This document shows positions 48,704-57,568 of a DNA stretch of 64,000 nucleotides, piece after piece. The position numbers and the translations under genes were made by a program. The stretch spans positions 3,410,001 to 3,474,000 of the forward strand of contig NZ_AP018437.1 in NCBI RefSeq assembly GCF_003966975.1, given 5' to 3'. The notes under the pieces were generated by a model, which was given only the letters and a program-made list of their open reading frames with translations, was not told where the DNA came from and made no database searches. The stretch comes from Pelolinea submarina. GTDB lineage: Bacteria; Chloroflexota; Anaerolineae; Anaerolineales; Anaerolineaceae. How positions within the stretch are numbered: the first letter of the stretch is position 1; the number at the start of each line of letters is the position of its first letter.

Positions 48704-49705
48704 TTAAATCCCCCAGCGCAATCCAGCGGTTTTCACTGGCGCGTCCCACAATTTGATCAGGTCGCTGTCCATTTTCAGCATTGTGATGGAAGTACCGGCC
48801 ATTTCGAGGCTGGTGATATACGGGCCGATCAGTTTGCGTACGACTTTAATGCCATGTTTCTCGGCGATTTCTACCGCTTTGCGATAAATAATGTACAGTT
48901 CGATCAGCGGAGTTCCTCCCATGCCGTTCACAAACAGCAGCACTTCATCACCGGATTTGAATGGCAAATCCTCAATGATGGGCATCATTAACATTTCAGT
49001 GATTTCATCAGCCGGTTTGATCTTCATGCGGGTGCGGCCAGGTTCACCGTGGATGCCAATACCGATTTCCATCTCGTCTTCCGGAAGGTCAAAGGTCGGT
49101 TTTCCGGCGTGCGGTACAGTGCAGGAAGTCAAAGCCATGCCCATGCTGCGGCCCTGGCTATTGATCTTGCGGGCCAGATCGGCAACTTCTTTGAGCGAGC
49201 GGCCTTCTTCTGCGGCGGCGCCGACTATCTTTTCCATCAAAACGGTCAACCCAACACCGCGTCTTCCTGCGGTATACAGGCTGTCTTTGACGGCTACGTC
49301 GTCATCCACGACTACGGCTTCTACGTCAATTCCTTCGCCTTTGGCAAGATCAGCAGCCATTTCGAAGTTCATGACATCACCGGTGTAATTTTTCACAATG
49401 TGCAGCACACCCGCGCCGCCATCGACGGCTTTGGTAGCTTCCAACATCTGATCAGGCGTCGGTGAAGTGAAAACAGCGCCCGGGCAAGCCGCATCCAGCA
49501 TGCCTTTGCCCACAAAACCACCGTGCATGGGCTCATGACCGCTGCCGCCGCCAGACACCAATGCTACTTTCCCTTTTACCGGTGCATCAGCACGGACGAT
49601 GAAGTTGGGATCATAGTGAATTTTCACCAGATCCGGATGAGCAATCTCGATCCCCTGAAGTTCTTCCAGAACGACATCTTCCGGTTTATTGATTAACTTT
49701 TTCAT
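48704..49705 (-). CDS. dhaK: Dihydroxyacetone kinase substrate-binding subunit DhaK
   Basis: A 333-residue protein. [20 protein letters not shown] (about residues 48-67) is the DhaK signature; [19 protein letters not shown] (about 98-116) follows. The His that binds dihydroxyacetone covalently is in [15 protein letters not shown] (about residue 218). It forms DHAP from dihydroxyacetone with DhaL and DhaM. It is upstream of dhaL and downstream of glpF, so uptake and both routes of glycerol use are encoded together. Ribosome site GAAGGGTG. Confidence 0.96.
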   Translation of the reverse strand: MKKLINKPEDVVLEELQGIEIAHPDLVKIHYDPNFIVRADAPVKGKVALVSGGGSGHEPMHGGFVGKGMLDAACPGAVFTSPTPDQMLEATKAVDGGAGVLHIVKNYTGDVMNFEMAADLAKGEGIDVEAVVVDDDVAVKDSLYTAGRRGVGLTVLMEKIVGAAAEEGRSLKEVADLARKINSQGRSMGMALTSCTVPHAGKPTFDLPEDEMEIGIGIHGEPGRTRMKIKPADEITEMLMMPIIEDLPFKSGDEVLLFVNGMGGTPLIELYIIYRKAVEIAEKHGIKVVRKLIGPYITSLEMAGTSITMLKMDSDLIKLWDAPVKTAGLRWGI

Positions 49706-49775
49706 TTAATTCACCCTTCTCTTATTTGAAACTCATTTTAATACAACTTCAAATTGGGCATTTATACGTTTGACC

Positions 49776-50570
49776 TTATCCTTTGTCAGGTAAGTTCTTG
49801 CTGATGAACATATCATACAACGCCACCCCAATAGGACCGGCGATGCAGGGAATCAGGACAGGCGGCAGCAGCCAATAAATACCATTGAACAAACCGGTTG
49901 TGCCAACCAGGGCACCGAAGAGGCGCGGGCCAAGGTCACGGGCTGGGTTGATGGAATAGCCGCTGGGGCCGCCCAAGGAGAGACCAACTGCCAGAACGGT
50001 GAAGCCGACCAACAGCGCGCCCAAGTTGTCTTTCAGACCCATGTTCTTCATGTCGCCGCTGGCCAGGATACCCCACAACAGCACCATGGTGCCGAAGAAC
50101 TCCGCCACGCAGGCTGTCACCAGGGAATATGAACCCGCCGCAGCCGCACCAGTACCACCCCAGAAGGATGTTTCGAAGATCGAACCAGGACCGGTTGACC
50201 AAACATTGGGCATACCGGCGGCCACCAGGCCATCACGATAGATCAAATAAACCGCTCCAGCGCCCAGGAAAGCGCCGAGCATTTGAGCCACAATGAAGGG
50301 CAACACTTTCTTCCAGGCAAAACCGCGTTTGAATGCCATGGCAAATGTCACAGCCGGGTTCAGGTGCGCACCGGAAACGCCGCCGGAAATATAGACAGCG
50401 ACCACGACTGCGAAGCACCAGCCAATGGCAATGGTGTTCCAGTTATAGGCTGGAGCTGCCAGGCGAGGCGCCAGACCGACATTGGCGACTACACCGTCGC
50501 CAAGCAGGACCAGGACGAAGGTACCAAAGACCTCGCCCCAAAACTCACTCATCAAACCTTTTGCTTTCAT
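49776..50570 (-). CDS. glpF: Glycerol facilitator (aquaglyceroporin)
   Basis: A 264-residue MIP-family channel with six helices and two half-helices. The NPA motifs are HLNPAVTFAM (about 71-80) and SINPARDLGPRLFG (about 207-220). The D after the second NPAR is the aquaglyceroporin marker. EFWGEVFGTFVLVLLGDGVV opens the first helix. It lets glycerol and dihydroxyacetone diffuse in. Ribosome site GGGAG. It is the first gene of the glpF-dhaK-dhaL-glpK order on the minus strand. Confidence 0.95.
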   Translation of the reverse strand: MKAKGLMSEFWGEVFGTFVLVLLGDGVVANVGLAPRLAAPAYNWNTIAIGWCFAVVVAVYISGGVSGAHLNPAVTFAMAFKRGFAWKKVLPFIVAQMLGAFLGAGAVYLIYRDGLVAAGMPNVWSTGPGSIFETSFWGGTGAAAAGSYSLVTACVAEFFGTMVLLWGILASGDMKNMGLKDNLGALLVGFTVLAVGLSLGGPSGYSINPARDLGPRLFGALVGTTGLFNGIYWLLPPVLIPCIAGPIGVALYDMFISKNLPDKG

Positions 50571-50849
50571 TTTTTTACTCCCTGATAATCTTTCTTATTT
50601 ACAAATTTGGTTGATTGAAAATATTGTGAATCGATGATTAGGTTCAATTGTTTAATCGATAAGCACCTCCTTTCATCTAATCAATAATTTTTGAAAGATG
50701 AGAGCTAAAGCCAGGCAAGGTAAATACCAATGCCGGTTTGTTTTAAAAAGCTACCGATGTAACAATAAAAGAACCAATAATCCCCACTATCCCAACCAAT
50801 AAGGCCCCCGCTTTTAAGAACTACTAAATAGCTGAAATCAGTTACAACA
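50571..50849 (-). other. Gap between DUF1667 and glpF genes with orphan ribosome-site motif
   Basis: No gene-like ORF. A strong AAAGGAGGTGCTTA motif on the minus strand (about 50663-50676) has no start codon at suitable distance. The same AAGGAGGTGCTTA occurs about 42482-42494, 75-85 nt before the PTS IIC-IID start. The glpF promoter, if any, must lie here, but I see no good -35/-10 pair. Confidence 0.45.
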
Positions 50850-51218
50850 CTACTTTGCCGGCATATCCCGGCTGGCAATGATGTTAGCGCCTGTTCCAAG
50901 CACATTCTCAAGTACAACACTGCCCTGTTTTACCGGAGCAGTCAGTTCTACTTTGCGCAACTCCTTTAATACATTCTGAATTAACGGTTTAGGTACCGGT
51001 TGAAGTGAATAGACTGGAACCAGGGGATGAAAACCGTTCTTGACACGCACGGTGGTGGCGATCATACGGCGCGGGTCGCTGATCTCTTTTTCCGCATAGT
51101 CCACTCCCTTTTTGCAGGTTTCACCGCTGACCTTCACCACAGTGTCCCCGTCCACCGTCACTTCCAGCGTGCATCCCTTAGGGCAGCTAATGCAAATCAG
51201 TTTTTGAATTTCTTTCAT
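50850..51218 (-). CDS. DUF1667 protein, third subunit-like part of anaerobic glycerol-3-phosphate dehydrogenase
   Basis: A 122-residue protein. CISCPKGCTLEVTVDG (residues 9-24) and SGETCKKGVDYAEKEI (about 31-46) give a C-x2-C-x3-C ... C cluster, likely an iron-sulfur or metal site. VKNGFHPLVPVYSLQPVPK (about 59-77) is the conserved DUF1667 end. In many anaerobes this gene follows GlpA-like and FAD/NAD(P) oxidoreductase genes, and the three probably pass electrons from glycerol-3-phosphate to a carrier. It is 16 nt after the previous gene, with AGGAAG upstream. Confidence 0.9.
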   Translation of the reverse strand: MKEIQKLICISCPKGCTLEVTVDGDTVVKVSGETCKKGVDYAEKEISDPRRMIATTVRVKNGFHPLVPVYSLQPVPKPLIQNVLKELRKVELTAPVKQGSVVLENVLGTGANIIASRDMPAK

Positions 51219-51234
51219 TTCACTTCCTATTTTT

Positions 51235-52512
51235 TCAACGCAGAACCATGTCGATGGTCAGGCTATCTGCCTTACTGACCTCCGCGAAGTGGTCCGGTTT
51301 CAACACCACCGTAACCATCTCACCCGGCCGGACATAGCGTTCCGCCCGGCGCGTGATCAAGTTATTTTTATCATGCACTTCCAGCCAAACCGGCTGTTCC
51401 ACCGGCTTGGATACGCGCATTTGCAGGCGGATCTCATTTCCTTCCAGGTTGCGTTTATCCAGCATATGCGGCACGATATAGCGCACATTATCGCCGGCAA
51501 TCAGAGGGATAAGATGATGTTCTTTCCGCCGCACTTCGATGGCATGCGCGGCCGCGCATTTGCCTGCCTCGTAACCGGCTTCCGTGACCCAATCCACCAG
51601 GTCATAAACGTGCACCACGTTGCCGGCCGCAAATATACCGTGGACGTTGGTTTGGAAATTATCGTCCACCACCGGACCGCCGGTGATCGGGTCGAGAATG
51701 ACGCCCGCCTTGCGTGAGAGTTCATTCTCCGGAATCAAACCAACTGAAAGCAGCAGGGTATCACAGGGAATGACTTCCTCAGAACCCGGCACCACATTCC
51801 ATTTGGCATCCACCTGCACAGCCTCAATGGCTTCCACATGTGTATTGCCAATCACCCGCTTTACGGTATGGCGCAGCTGCAGCGGAATGTCGAAATCCAA
51901 CAAGCACTGCACGTAATTACGCGTCAGGCCGGTCAGGTAATCCATCACTTCCAGCACTCGTTCAACTTTCGCGCCTTCAAAGGTTAAGCGGCGCGCCATA
52001 ATCATACCGATATCACCCGAACCGAGGATCACCACACGATTTCCGGGCATATAGCCCTCAACGTTAACCCAGCGTTGGGCCGTACCGGCAGAGTAAACAC
52101 CGGCCGGGCGGCTGCCCGGGATGCGAATTTGCGGACGGGTGCGCTCACGGCAGCCCATAGCCAGCACAATGGAGCGGGACTCGATTTCGATAAAGCCGTT
52201 GCGTTTACTGGCTGCGTAAATCTTGCGCTGGGGAGTAATATCCAGCACCATAGTATCCAGCAGCACTTCCACGCCGATCGCTTGCGCTTCCTTAATAAAG
52301 CGTTCCGCATAAGTCGGGCCGGGCAAATCTTCTTTGAATGTCTCCAAACCAAAACCGTTGTGGATACACTGCAACAGGATACCGCCCAGTTCTACATCGC
52401 GCTCAATGATAAGCACATCCTGGGCGCCTTCCTTCTTGGCAGCCACTGCCGCGGCCAGACCGCCGGGGCCGCTGCCAATCACGACTACGTCATAGACATT
52501 TTTAAGAGTCAT
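51235..52512 (-). CDS. FAD/NAD(P)-dependent oxidoreductase of the glycerol-3-phosphate dehydrogenase unit
   Basis: A 425-residue pyridine-nucleotide-disulfide-type oxidoreductase. FAD site VVVIGSGPGGLAAAVAA (about residues 9-25), GGILLQCIHNGFGLE (about 43-57), NAD(P) site RVVILGSGDIGMIMARRL (about 157-174), and second FAD motif GIFAAGNVVHVYDLVDWVTE (about 296-315). There is no CxxC redox disulfide, which fits the subgroup that partners GlpA-like proteins and DUF1667. It probably takes electrons from the GlpA-like protein. The ATG lies 1 nt after the GlpA-like stop (TGAGATG), so the two are translationally coupled. Confidence 0.92.
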   Translation of the reverse strand: MTLKNVYDVVVIGSGPGGLAAAVAAKKEGAQDVLIIERDVELGGILLQCIHNGFGLETFKEDLPGPTYAERFIKEAQAIGVEVLLDTMVLDITPQRKIYAASKRNGFIEIESRSIVLAMGCRERTRPQIRIPGSRPAGVYSAGTAQRWVNVEGYMPGNRVVILGSGDIGMIMARRLTFEGAKVERVLEVMDYLTGLTRNYVQCLLDFDIPLQLRHTVKRVIGNTHVEAIEAVQVDAKWNVVPGSEEVIPCDTLLLSVGLIPENELSRKAGVILDPITGGPVVDDNFQTNVHGIFAAGNVVHVYDLVDWVTEAGYEAGKCAAAHAIEVRRKEHHLIPLIAGDNVRYIVPHMLDKRNLEGNEIRLQMRVSKPVEQPVWLEVHDKNNLITRRAERYVRPGEMVTVVLKPDHFAEVSKADSLTIDMVLR

Positions 52513-52513
52513 C

Positions 52514-53998
52514 TCAGTTTTCCACCTGTTTCGTTGGTCTGGCTAAGAATTCTGATCCCTGGCCTTTCTTGGTCACCTCCAGCGGAGAGACGCCCAATTC
52601 ATCCGCCAGGATTTTGACTACACGCGGCATATCAAAACCCGCCTGGCAGCGCCCGGTGCCCAACCAGGTACGCCGTTTAATGGCATCGTAGGTCAGGGCC
52701 GGGATAGGAGAATGGATTTCCGCCACAATCTCCCCTTCGGTCACATTCTCACAGCGGCAGATGACACGTCCATAACGTGGGTCCATATTGACCAGGCGTT
52801 TCTGTTCTTCGTGATTCATATCGCGGAAGCGTGGGCGCCCACGCCGGATGGGGTCCCAACCTTTCTTCTCTTTCAATTCTTCTCCGGCATCTTTAAGCAT
52901 ATCCACCACTTCCTGCGCGATAGCCGGGGCCGAGGTCAAACCAGGCGATTCGATACCGCCCAGATTGACAAAGCCTTGTACTTTCTCAGGGATTTCAATG
53001 ATGTAATCGTGCTGGTAATCGATGCCGGGAGTTTTGCAGGGGCCGTTGCCGTAAGGCCGCAGCCCGGCGAACATGGCGATGACGTATTTCAAACTGAGCG
53101 AGGGCACCAGTTTCTGCGCCCCTTCCCAAATCTCATCCAAGCCGGGTTTGGTGGTGGCGCGGTCTTCCTTATCATCAATGAGGTTGGCGTTGGGGCCGAT
53201 GATGGTATTGCCGTGCAGCGTAGTGGTCACCAGGATGCCTTTTCCTTTTTCCGATGGCACAGGGAAAAGGACATTGTCGATGGTGATGTCCGCACGGTCA
53301 AAGACGAAGTATTCACCGCGGCGCGGTTTGATGATGAACTCGGGGCGTATGCCGGCTTTGTGCATGACAACGTCGGAGTAAACTCCGGCGCTGTTGATCG
53401 CCCAACGGCAGCGGATATCACCACGGTTGGTTTTCACCCCCACAATGCGCGAGCCGTCCATGATGAAGTCTTCGAATTCCGTGTTGAGCATGACCTTGAC
53501 GCCGTTTACTACAGCGTTCTCGGCCGCCGCCACGGTCACCGCGAAAGGATCGCAGATGCCGCCGGTGGTGGCCCACAGCGCGCCGCTCACGTCCGGATTA
53601 ATATTCTTCTCGCGCACGATCATTTCCGCTTTGGGAAGAATTTGAATACCCATGACGCCGTTTCTCTTGCCCTGCACCATGAGTGTATCCAGGGCGGGCA
53701 ATTCATCGTCACCAATAGCAACCACATAATCACCGCGGCGTTCAAAGGGGAAATTCAATTCACCGGAGAGTTGGTCCCACATCTGGTTACCGGCCACGTT
53801 CATGCGCGCTTTCAACGAACCGGGAAGTGGGTCATAACCCGCATGTACGATGGCGGTGTTGGCTGCGGTAGCCCCCATACAAATGTCCGCCTCTTTCTCA
53901 ATCAATAGCACGCTGCCCTCATAGCGCGACAGCCAGCGCGCCAGCATACATCCTACGACCCCTCCCCCAATTATGACGAAATCATAACTTTCGGGCAT
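52514..53998 (-). CDS. GlpA-like glycerol-3-phosphate dehydrogenase with BFD-type iron-sulfur domain
   Basis: A 494-residue FAD-dependent oxidoreductase that makes DHAP from glycerol-3-phosphate. The dinucleotide motif is FVIIGGGVVGCMLARWLSRY (about residues 6-25). The DAO-type substrate domain continues to GLRPYGNGPCKTPGIDYQHD and GIESPGLTSAPAIAQE (about 353-368). The C-terminal BFD-like part has VICRCENVTEGE (about 413-424) and WLGTGRCQAGFDMPRV; relatives have GFC here, so the fourth Cys ligand is replaced by Asp. It is the first gene of its operon. Start ATG has GGAGGTGTT directly upstream. Confidence 0.92.
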   Translation of the reverse strand: MPESYDFVIIGGGVVGCMLARWLSRYEGSVLLIEKEADICMGATAANTAIVHAGYDPLPGSLKARMNVAGNQMWDQLSGELNFPFERRGDYVVAIGDDELPALDTLMVQGKRNGVMGIQILPKAEMIVREKNINPDVSGALWATTGGICDPFAVTVAAAENAVVNGVKVMLNTEFEDFIMDGSRIVGVKTNRGDIRCRWAINSAGVYSDVVMHKAGIRPEFIIKPRRGEYFVFDRADITIDNVLFPVPSEKGKGILVTTTLHGNTIIGPNANLIDDKEDRATTKPGLDEIWEGAQKLVPSLSLKYVIAMFAGLRPYGNGPCKTPGIDYQHDYIIEIPEKVQGFVNLGGIESPGLTSAPAIAQEVVDMLKDAGEELKEKKGWDPIRRGRPRFRDMNHEEQKRLVNMDPRYGRVICRCENVTEGEIVAEIHSPIPALTYDAIKRRTWLGTGRCQAGFDMPRVVKILADELGVSPLEVTKKGQGSEFLARPTKQVEN

Positions 53999-54277
53999 AA
54001 CACCTCCACCCTTCTTTGATGTTAGATTGAATTAATCGACCTCAATTTTAACCACACTCGTGTACCTTGTTGGTACCCGTAAAGTATGGCAATCGCAATG
54101 TATTTATTCGATATTTATCTCCGGCATGGAAGAATTGATTTGTGGCTACCTCATAAAGGAAAGAAAAAATCAATAAATAACAATAAAAAACCCCCGCATC
54201 CCCTTAACCCACCTCTATTTACATACCATAAAACATTGACACCATTATGCAAGAAATATATCTATTTGTAAATATAC

Positions 54278-54303
54278 AGATGTAATTACCTGCGATAACT
54301 TGT
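54278..54303 (-). promoter_or_regulatory. Possible third GntR-type operator at the GlpA promoter
   Basis: The plus strand reads ATGTAATTACCTGCGATAAC then TTGT, agreeing with the element of the GntR promoter at about 18 of 26 positions, including the TGTAATTACC half. It lies about 22 nt after the -10 box. Weaker than the other two sites. Confidence 0.4.
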
Positions 54304-54325
54304 GTCACACTTCAGCGATATTTCG

Positions 54326-54355
54326 ATTATATAATCTTTCTGGGTAAAATTTCAA
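54326..54355 (-). promoter_or_regulatory. Sigma-70 promoter of the GlpA-like operon
   Basis: TTGAAA (54350-54355), 18-nt spacer, TATAAT (54326-54331) on the minus strand. The leader to the ATG at 53998 is about 320 nt, long enough for further regulation. Otherwise 54000-54280 and 54360-54600 show no gene. Confidence 0.75.
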
Positions 54356-54606
54356 GAGCATTAATGTGGATTTTGTGACAATACGGATGACTAAGAGGAA
54401 ATATAGTAGTCCGTAAGCTATGTAGAAAGAAAATGACAAGCTTTGAACAATGCTTCATACGCTTTACCATCTTTCATGAAATAAAAAAAGATACTGTCCA
54501 TTTGTCGAAATTCGATTCTGATATAATTTTACGAACAAGCGCTCATTATTTAAATCGCAATCGCTGCTTAAGAAATTTTTAAAAAACCAGGTCGAGGCTG
54601 ATCAGT

Positions 54607-54948
54607 ATGACGAATGAATCCAAATCCGTTCAATTCGCAACCATGACGATCCTGCACGCGGGCAACGCGCGCAAACTGATCGCGGATGCCTACGCAGAAC
54701 TATATGATTTCAACTTCGACAACGCCCGGCAAAAGATCAAAGAAGCCAAGGAAGAAGCCCTATTTGCCCACCGGGAACAATCTAAGATCATCAAAACCGA
54801 ATCGCAGGGAGATACGCTGGAATTTTCGCTGTTGCTGACACACGCGCAAGACACGTTGATGTCGGCTGTTTCGGAAATGTACATCGCCAAAAATATAATT
54901 AAACTCGTCGAGCGCTTATACACGGAAATTCACAACGAAAAACCTTGA
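54607..54948 (+). CDS. Lactose/cellobiose-family PTS IIA, orphan copy
   Basis: A 113-residue all-helical IIA protein. TILHAGNARKLIADAYAELY (about residues 14-33) is the first helix pair and LLLTHAQDTLMSAVSEMYIA (about 75-94) holds the phospho-accepting His. It is related to but clearly different from the IIA at 55853, and faces the opposite way from the IIB-IIC-IIA operon, with a TetR gene between. It may serve the same IIB-IIC pair under other conditions or a distant permease. GAGG lies 9 nt before the ATG. Confidence 0.92.
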   Translation: MTNESKSVQFATMTILHAGNARKLIADAYAELYDFNFDNARQKIKEAKEEALFAHREQSKIIKTESQGDTLEFSLLLTHAQDTLMSAVSEMYIAKNIIKLVERLYTEIHNEKP

Positions 54949-55022
54949 TCCGCTGCCTCTTGGAATTTTCGATAGAATAAATCGGCTAATCCCTCATCCA
55001 ATATAAATCCTAATCCGCCCTG

Positions 55023-55640
55023 CTACTTTTTACCGGGTTTATCTTCGCCGGGTTCCGCATCCCGCTGCGCAAACAATCCCTGTAAATAAGCGTCCGCGAA
55101 ATAGTCAAAGCCGCCTTCCGAGAAAGGTGAATCCGCATCGGTCGTTGCTTTGTCCGACATGATATATCCAAAAAACAACCCGTTGATGGCGCGGTAGAGC
55201 AGGTTCAGGTTGGCTTCCTTCAAGCCGGGTTCTTCGGATTGGACGATCTCAACAGTTTCCGCGACCTTGGTGAAGGTCTTTTCAAAAAGCGCCGGTAAAT
55301 GCTTGCCGTTGAATTCAAGCATATCGATCAGGTGCAGGCGCATCAGCTCCGGTTTTTCATCCCACATCTCCAAGAGCAGGCTGGAAGCATTGCGGATATA
55401 TTCCGGCATGTTGTTGCCTTTGGCGTTGCGCAGCGCATCCGGGATCTTGTACCAGGGATGATATTCTTCTAAAACAGCTTCAAAGACGGATATCTTGCTG
55501 CTGAAATGGTTATACAGCGCGCCGGGCACCAAATTGATCTTTTCCGCAATCTGGCGCGTGGTAGTGGCATGAAATCCGTTCTGGATGAACAATTCGCATG
55601 CCGCCTCGATGATATCCTGTCTTGTATTTTCTCCACGCAT
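55023..55640 (-). CDS. TetR/AcrR-family transcriptional regulator
   Basis: A 205-residue regulator. The N-terminal helix-turn-helix covers about 5-50: DIIEAACELFIQNGFHATTT, then RQIAEKINLVPGALYNHFSS. The C-terminal ligand domain is about 80-200 and shows no named subfamily. The end is hydrophilic (RDAEPGEDKPGKK). It is convergent with the orphan IIA gene and lies next to the cellobiose-type PTS, so it may control either, though TetR control of PTS genes is uncommon. No ribosome site is visible before the ATG. Confidence 0.92.
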   Translation of the reverse strand: MRGENTRQDIIEAACELFIQNGFHATTTRQIAEKINLVPGALYNHFSSKISVFEAVLEEYHPWYKIPDALRNAKGNNMPEYIRNASSLLLEMWDEKPELMRLHLIDMLEFNGKHLPALFEKTFTKVAETVEIVQSEEPGLKEANLNLLYRAINGLFFGYIMSDKATTDADSPFSEGGFDYFADAYLQGLFAQRDAEPGEDKPGKK

Positions 55641-55773
55641 TATTTTTTCTCTGTTTTCGTTTACAGTAATATATAAATCTTATACTGTTAAGTTTACATT
55701 GGATTCTAAAATTGATAAATGGATTTGTCAACAAATCTCAAATTACGCACCTTTTCACTGAGGGGCAGACCAG

Positions 55774-55801
55774 AAAAAAGCTCGTGCTTTAGCGCACGAG
55801 C
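55774..55801 (-). terminator. Terminator of the cellobiose-type PTS operon
   Basis: GCTCGTGC (55780-55787) / GCACGAGC (55794-55801), loop TTTAGC, followed on the minus strand by six T. Confidence 0.92.
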
Positions 55802-55852
55802 CGCAGCAGCCAATTTATCCATCCATACTGCCAGTGATTAGATAAACGCCAA

Positions 55853-56188
55853 TCAGTCCTGCTTGCCCCCAAACTTTTGGATCATACGGACCAGTTGTTT
55901 GGCCAAATTCAATTCCGTCATAGCGGCCATGAGCGTATCCTGGGCGTGGTTCATCAGTAATGAAATCTCAAGTTTTTCACCTCTGGCTTCCGATTGGATC
56001 ACTTCGGTCTGTGTGCGGTGCGCAGCGCGCAATTCGTTTTCCGCCTGATCCATATACTCTCTGGCTGTTTCAAAATCTTCGTCATAAGCCGCGTTGAGGG
56101 CTTTCATTATCAGATTACGGGCGTTTCCCGCAAACACGATGACATTCGTAGCAATTTCAACCATGTTGAAATGGGTTGTTTTTTCCAT
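55853..56188 (-). CDS. Lactose/cellobiose-family PTS IIA
   Basis: A 111-residue protein. VIVFAGNARNLIMKALNAAY (about residues 16-35) and SLLMNHAQDTLMAAMTELNLA (about 74-94) with the active His. It is the last gene of the IIB-IIC-IIA operon, 120 nt after the IIC stop, and is followed by a terminator. It transfers phosphate from HPr to the IIB Cys. AAAGG lies about 12 nt before the ATG. Confidence 0.94.
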   Translation of the reverse strand: MEKTTHFNMVEIATNVIVFAGNARNLIMKALNAAYDEDFETAREYMDQAENELRAAHRTQTEVIQSEARGEKLEISLLMNHAQDTLMAAMTELNLAKQLVRMIQKFGGKQD

Positions 56189-56308
56189 GAAAACAGATTA
56201 ACCTTTCAAAATATGCGTGGATTCAGCTATCTGGTTCAAAAATGATTGCAGTTGACCAGGGATCTTGCTGACACGTTATTTTATTTCATTATAAATAATT
56301 CTGAAGTT

Positions 56309-57568
56309 TTATTTTTCCCGAGCTTCTACCTGTCTGGCATGCAATCTCAAGAACGGCACCCAGATCAGCCCATCCAGGATGACCAGCATTATGACCAGGA
56401 TAACCGCTTTGGGATCTTCGGAAAGGATGAACGCGTTGATGAAGGCAGGGATGTGCATGGAGAGTGCCATTGACGAGGGGATTTTGATCCAACCCAAGAA
56501 CAGGACAAAATATGTGATGACATAGTTTATGATCGGCACAACAAAGAAGGGCAGGAAAAAAATTGGGTTGAGCATGATCGGCAGGCCAAATATCAGCGGT
56601 TCGTTGATATTAAGGAGACTGGGGAAGATTGCCAATTGCCCCAATTTCCGTTGATATTTATGTTTGGAGAACAGCAGCGCGAAATTCAATCCCAATGTGG
56701 ATCCGGCGCCGCCCAGATCCAGCAAAAAAGTTGTAGCCAGGTTGTTGATCACAAACCCGTTGGCAATTGTGGGCGCCAGACCATGGGCCAGCAGCTCGGC
56801 GTTTTGTGCCGTGGCGGTCATATACATTGCAAGTACCGGTGTAAGTACAGAAAGGGGATGGATGCCGAAGTAGAATAACAAGGGGCTTAAAGCATTTATC
56901 AGTAAGCTGCCTCCAAAAGATGTAAAAACATGAACGACGGGGGTGAGCAGGGAACTGAAAAGGGTGTGCAGATCAATGTTGAGCAATCCGGTAAAAGCCC
57001 AGGCGCCCAGCGTCACAGCAGTGCCGGCGATCAAATAATCAAACCAGGTTTTGATGATGTCCGGCAGCCCTTCGGCATTGATCACCCAGCCGCGTTTTTT
57101 AAAGAAATTCGAAACTTCGCCGGCCCACAAGCCCGAGACAATGGCGACAAAGATCCCATTGGCGCCGAAACGGCTGAACTCGACGCTGAAATAGGTAGTG
57201 CCGGCCGCGTCCACCACAAATTCCGGGCGCATAAAAATGAAGTAGGCAATTACCGCAAAGAAACCTACTGATTGCTTGTCGATCTTGTTATATTTGGCGT
57301 TGGATGAAGCAATGCTGTAAGCGAAGAACATCCCCACAATCCCAAAGACCAACACTTTGAGATCGGCCAGTTTTAAAGCAAAGGAAGTTTGGTTTAACCC
57401 GGGGATGGCAGAAATTATTATTGAAATGATGGTCAGAAAGGAACCGATGAGGAGAACGTTCACTCCCCCATTGATGCCCCCTGTGATACTTTTGATCAGC
57501 CGGTTGGCCGCATACTTATTGAGCGGATCGATAAAGTATTTTTCGTACCACAGTTTTTTTTCAACCAT
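56309..57568 (-). CDS. Cellobiose-family PTS IIC
   Basis: A 419-residue permease. GGINGGVNVLLIGSFLTIIS (about residues 30-49) is the first helix; the middle GGAGSTLGLNFALLFSKHKY (about 288-307) and the following SLLNINEPLIFGLPIMLNPI (about 317-336) hold the N-E-P substrate motif of the glucose/GFL superfamily. It moves a beta-glucoside or related disaccharide, or chitobiose. The ATG at 57568 (GGAGG 5 nt upstream) overlaps the end of IIB by 8 nt, so the two are coupled. Confidence 0.94.
   Translation of the reverse strand: MVEKKLWYEKYFIDPLNKYAANRLIKSITGGINGGVNVLLIGSFLTIISIIISAIPGLNQTSFALKLADLKVLVFGIVGMFFAYSIASSNAKYNKIDKQSVGFFAVIAYFIFMRPEFVVDAAGTTYFSVEFSRFGANGIFVAIVSGLWAGEVSNFFKKRGWVINAEGLPDIIKTWFDYLIAGTAVTLGAWAFTGLLNIDLHTLFSSLLTPVVHVFTSFGGSLLINALSPLLFYFGIHPLSVLTPVLAMYMTATAQNAELLAHGLAPTIANGFVINNLATTFLLDLGGAGSTLGLNFALLFSKHKYQRKLGQLAIFPSLLNINEPLIFGLPIMLNPIFFLPFFVVPIINYVITYFVLFLGWIKIPSSMALSMHIPAFINAFILSEDPKAVILVIMLVILDGLIWVPFLRLHARQVEAREK

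Noticed and set aside
50705-50920. A 71-residue minus-strand ORF overlapping the end of DUF1667
   Set aside because: Overlaps a recognised gene in another frame and has no ribosome site or family pattern.
52712-53908. A 398-residue open frame on the plus strand opposite the GlpA-like gene
   Set aside because: It is the antisense of a clear FAD-dependent dehydrogenase gene; its His/Phe/Arg-rich composition is typical of a shadow frame in GC-rich coding DNA.
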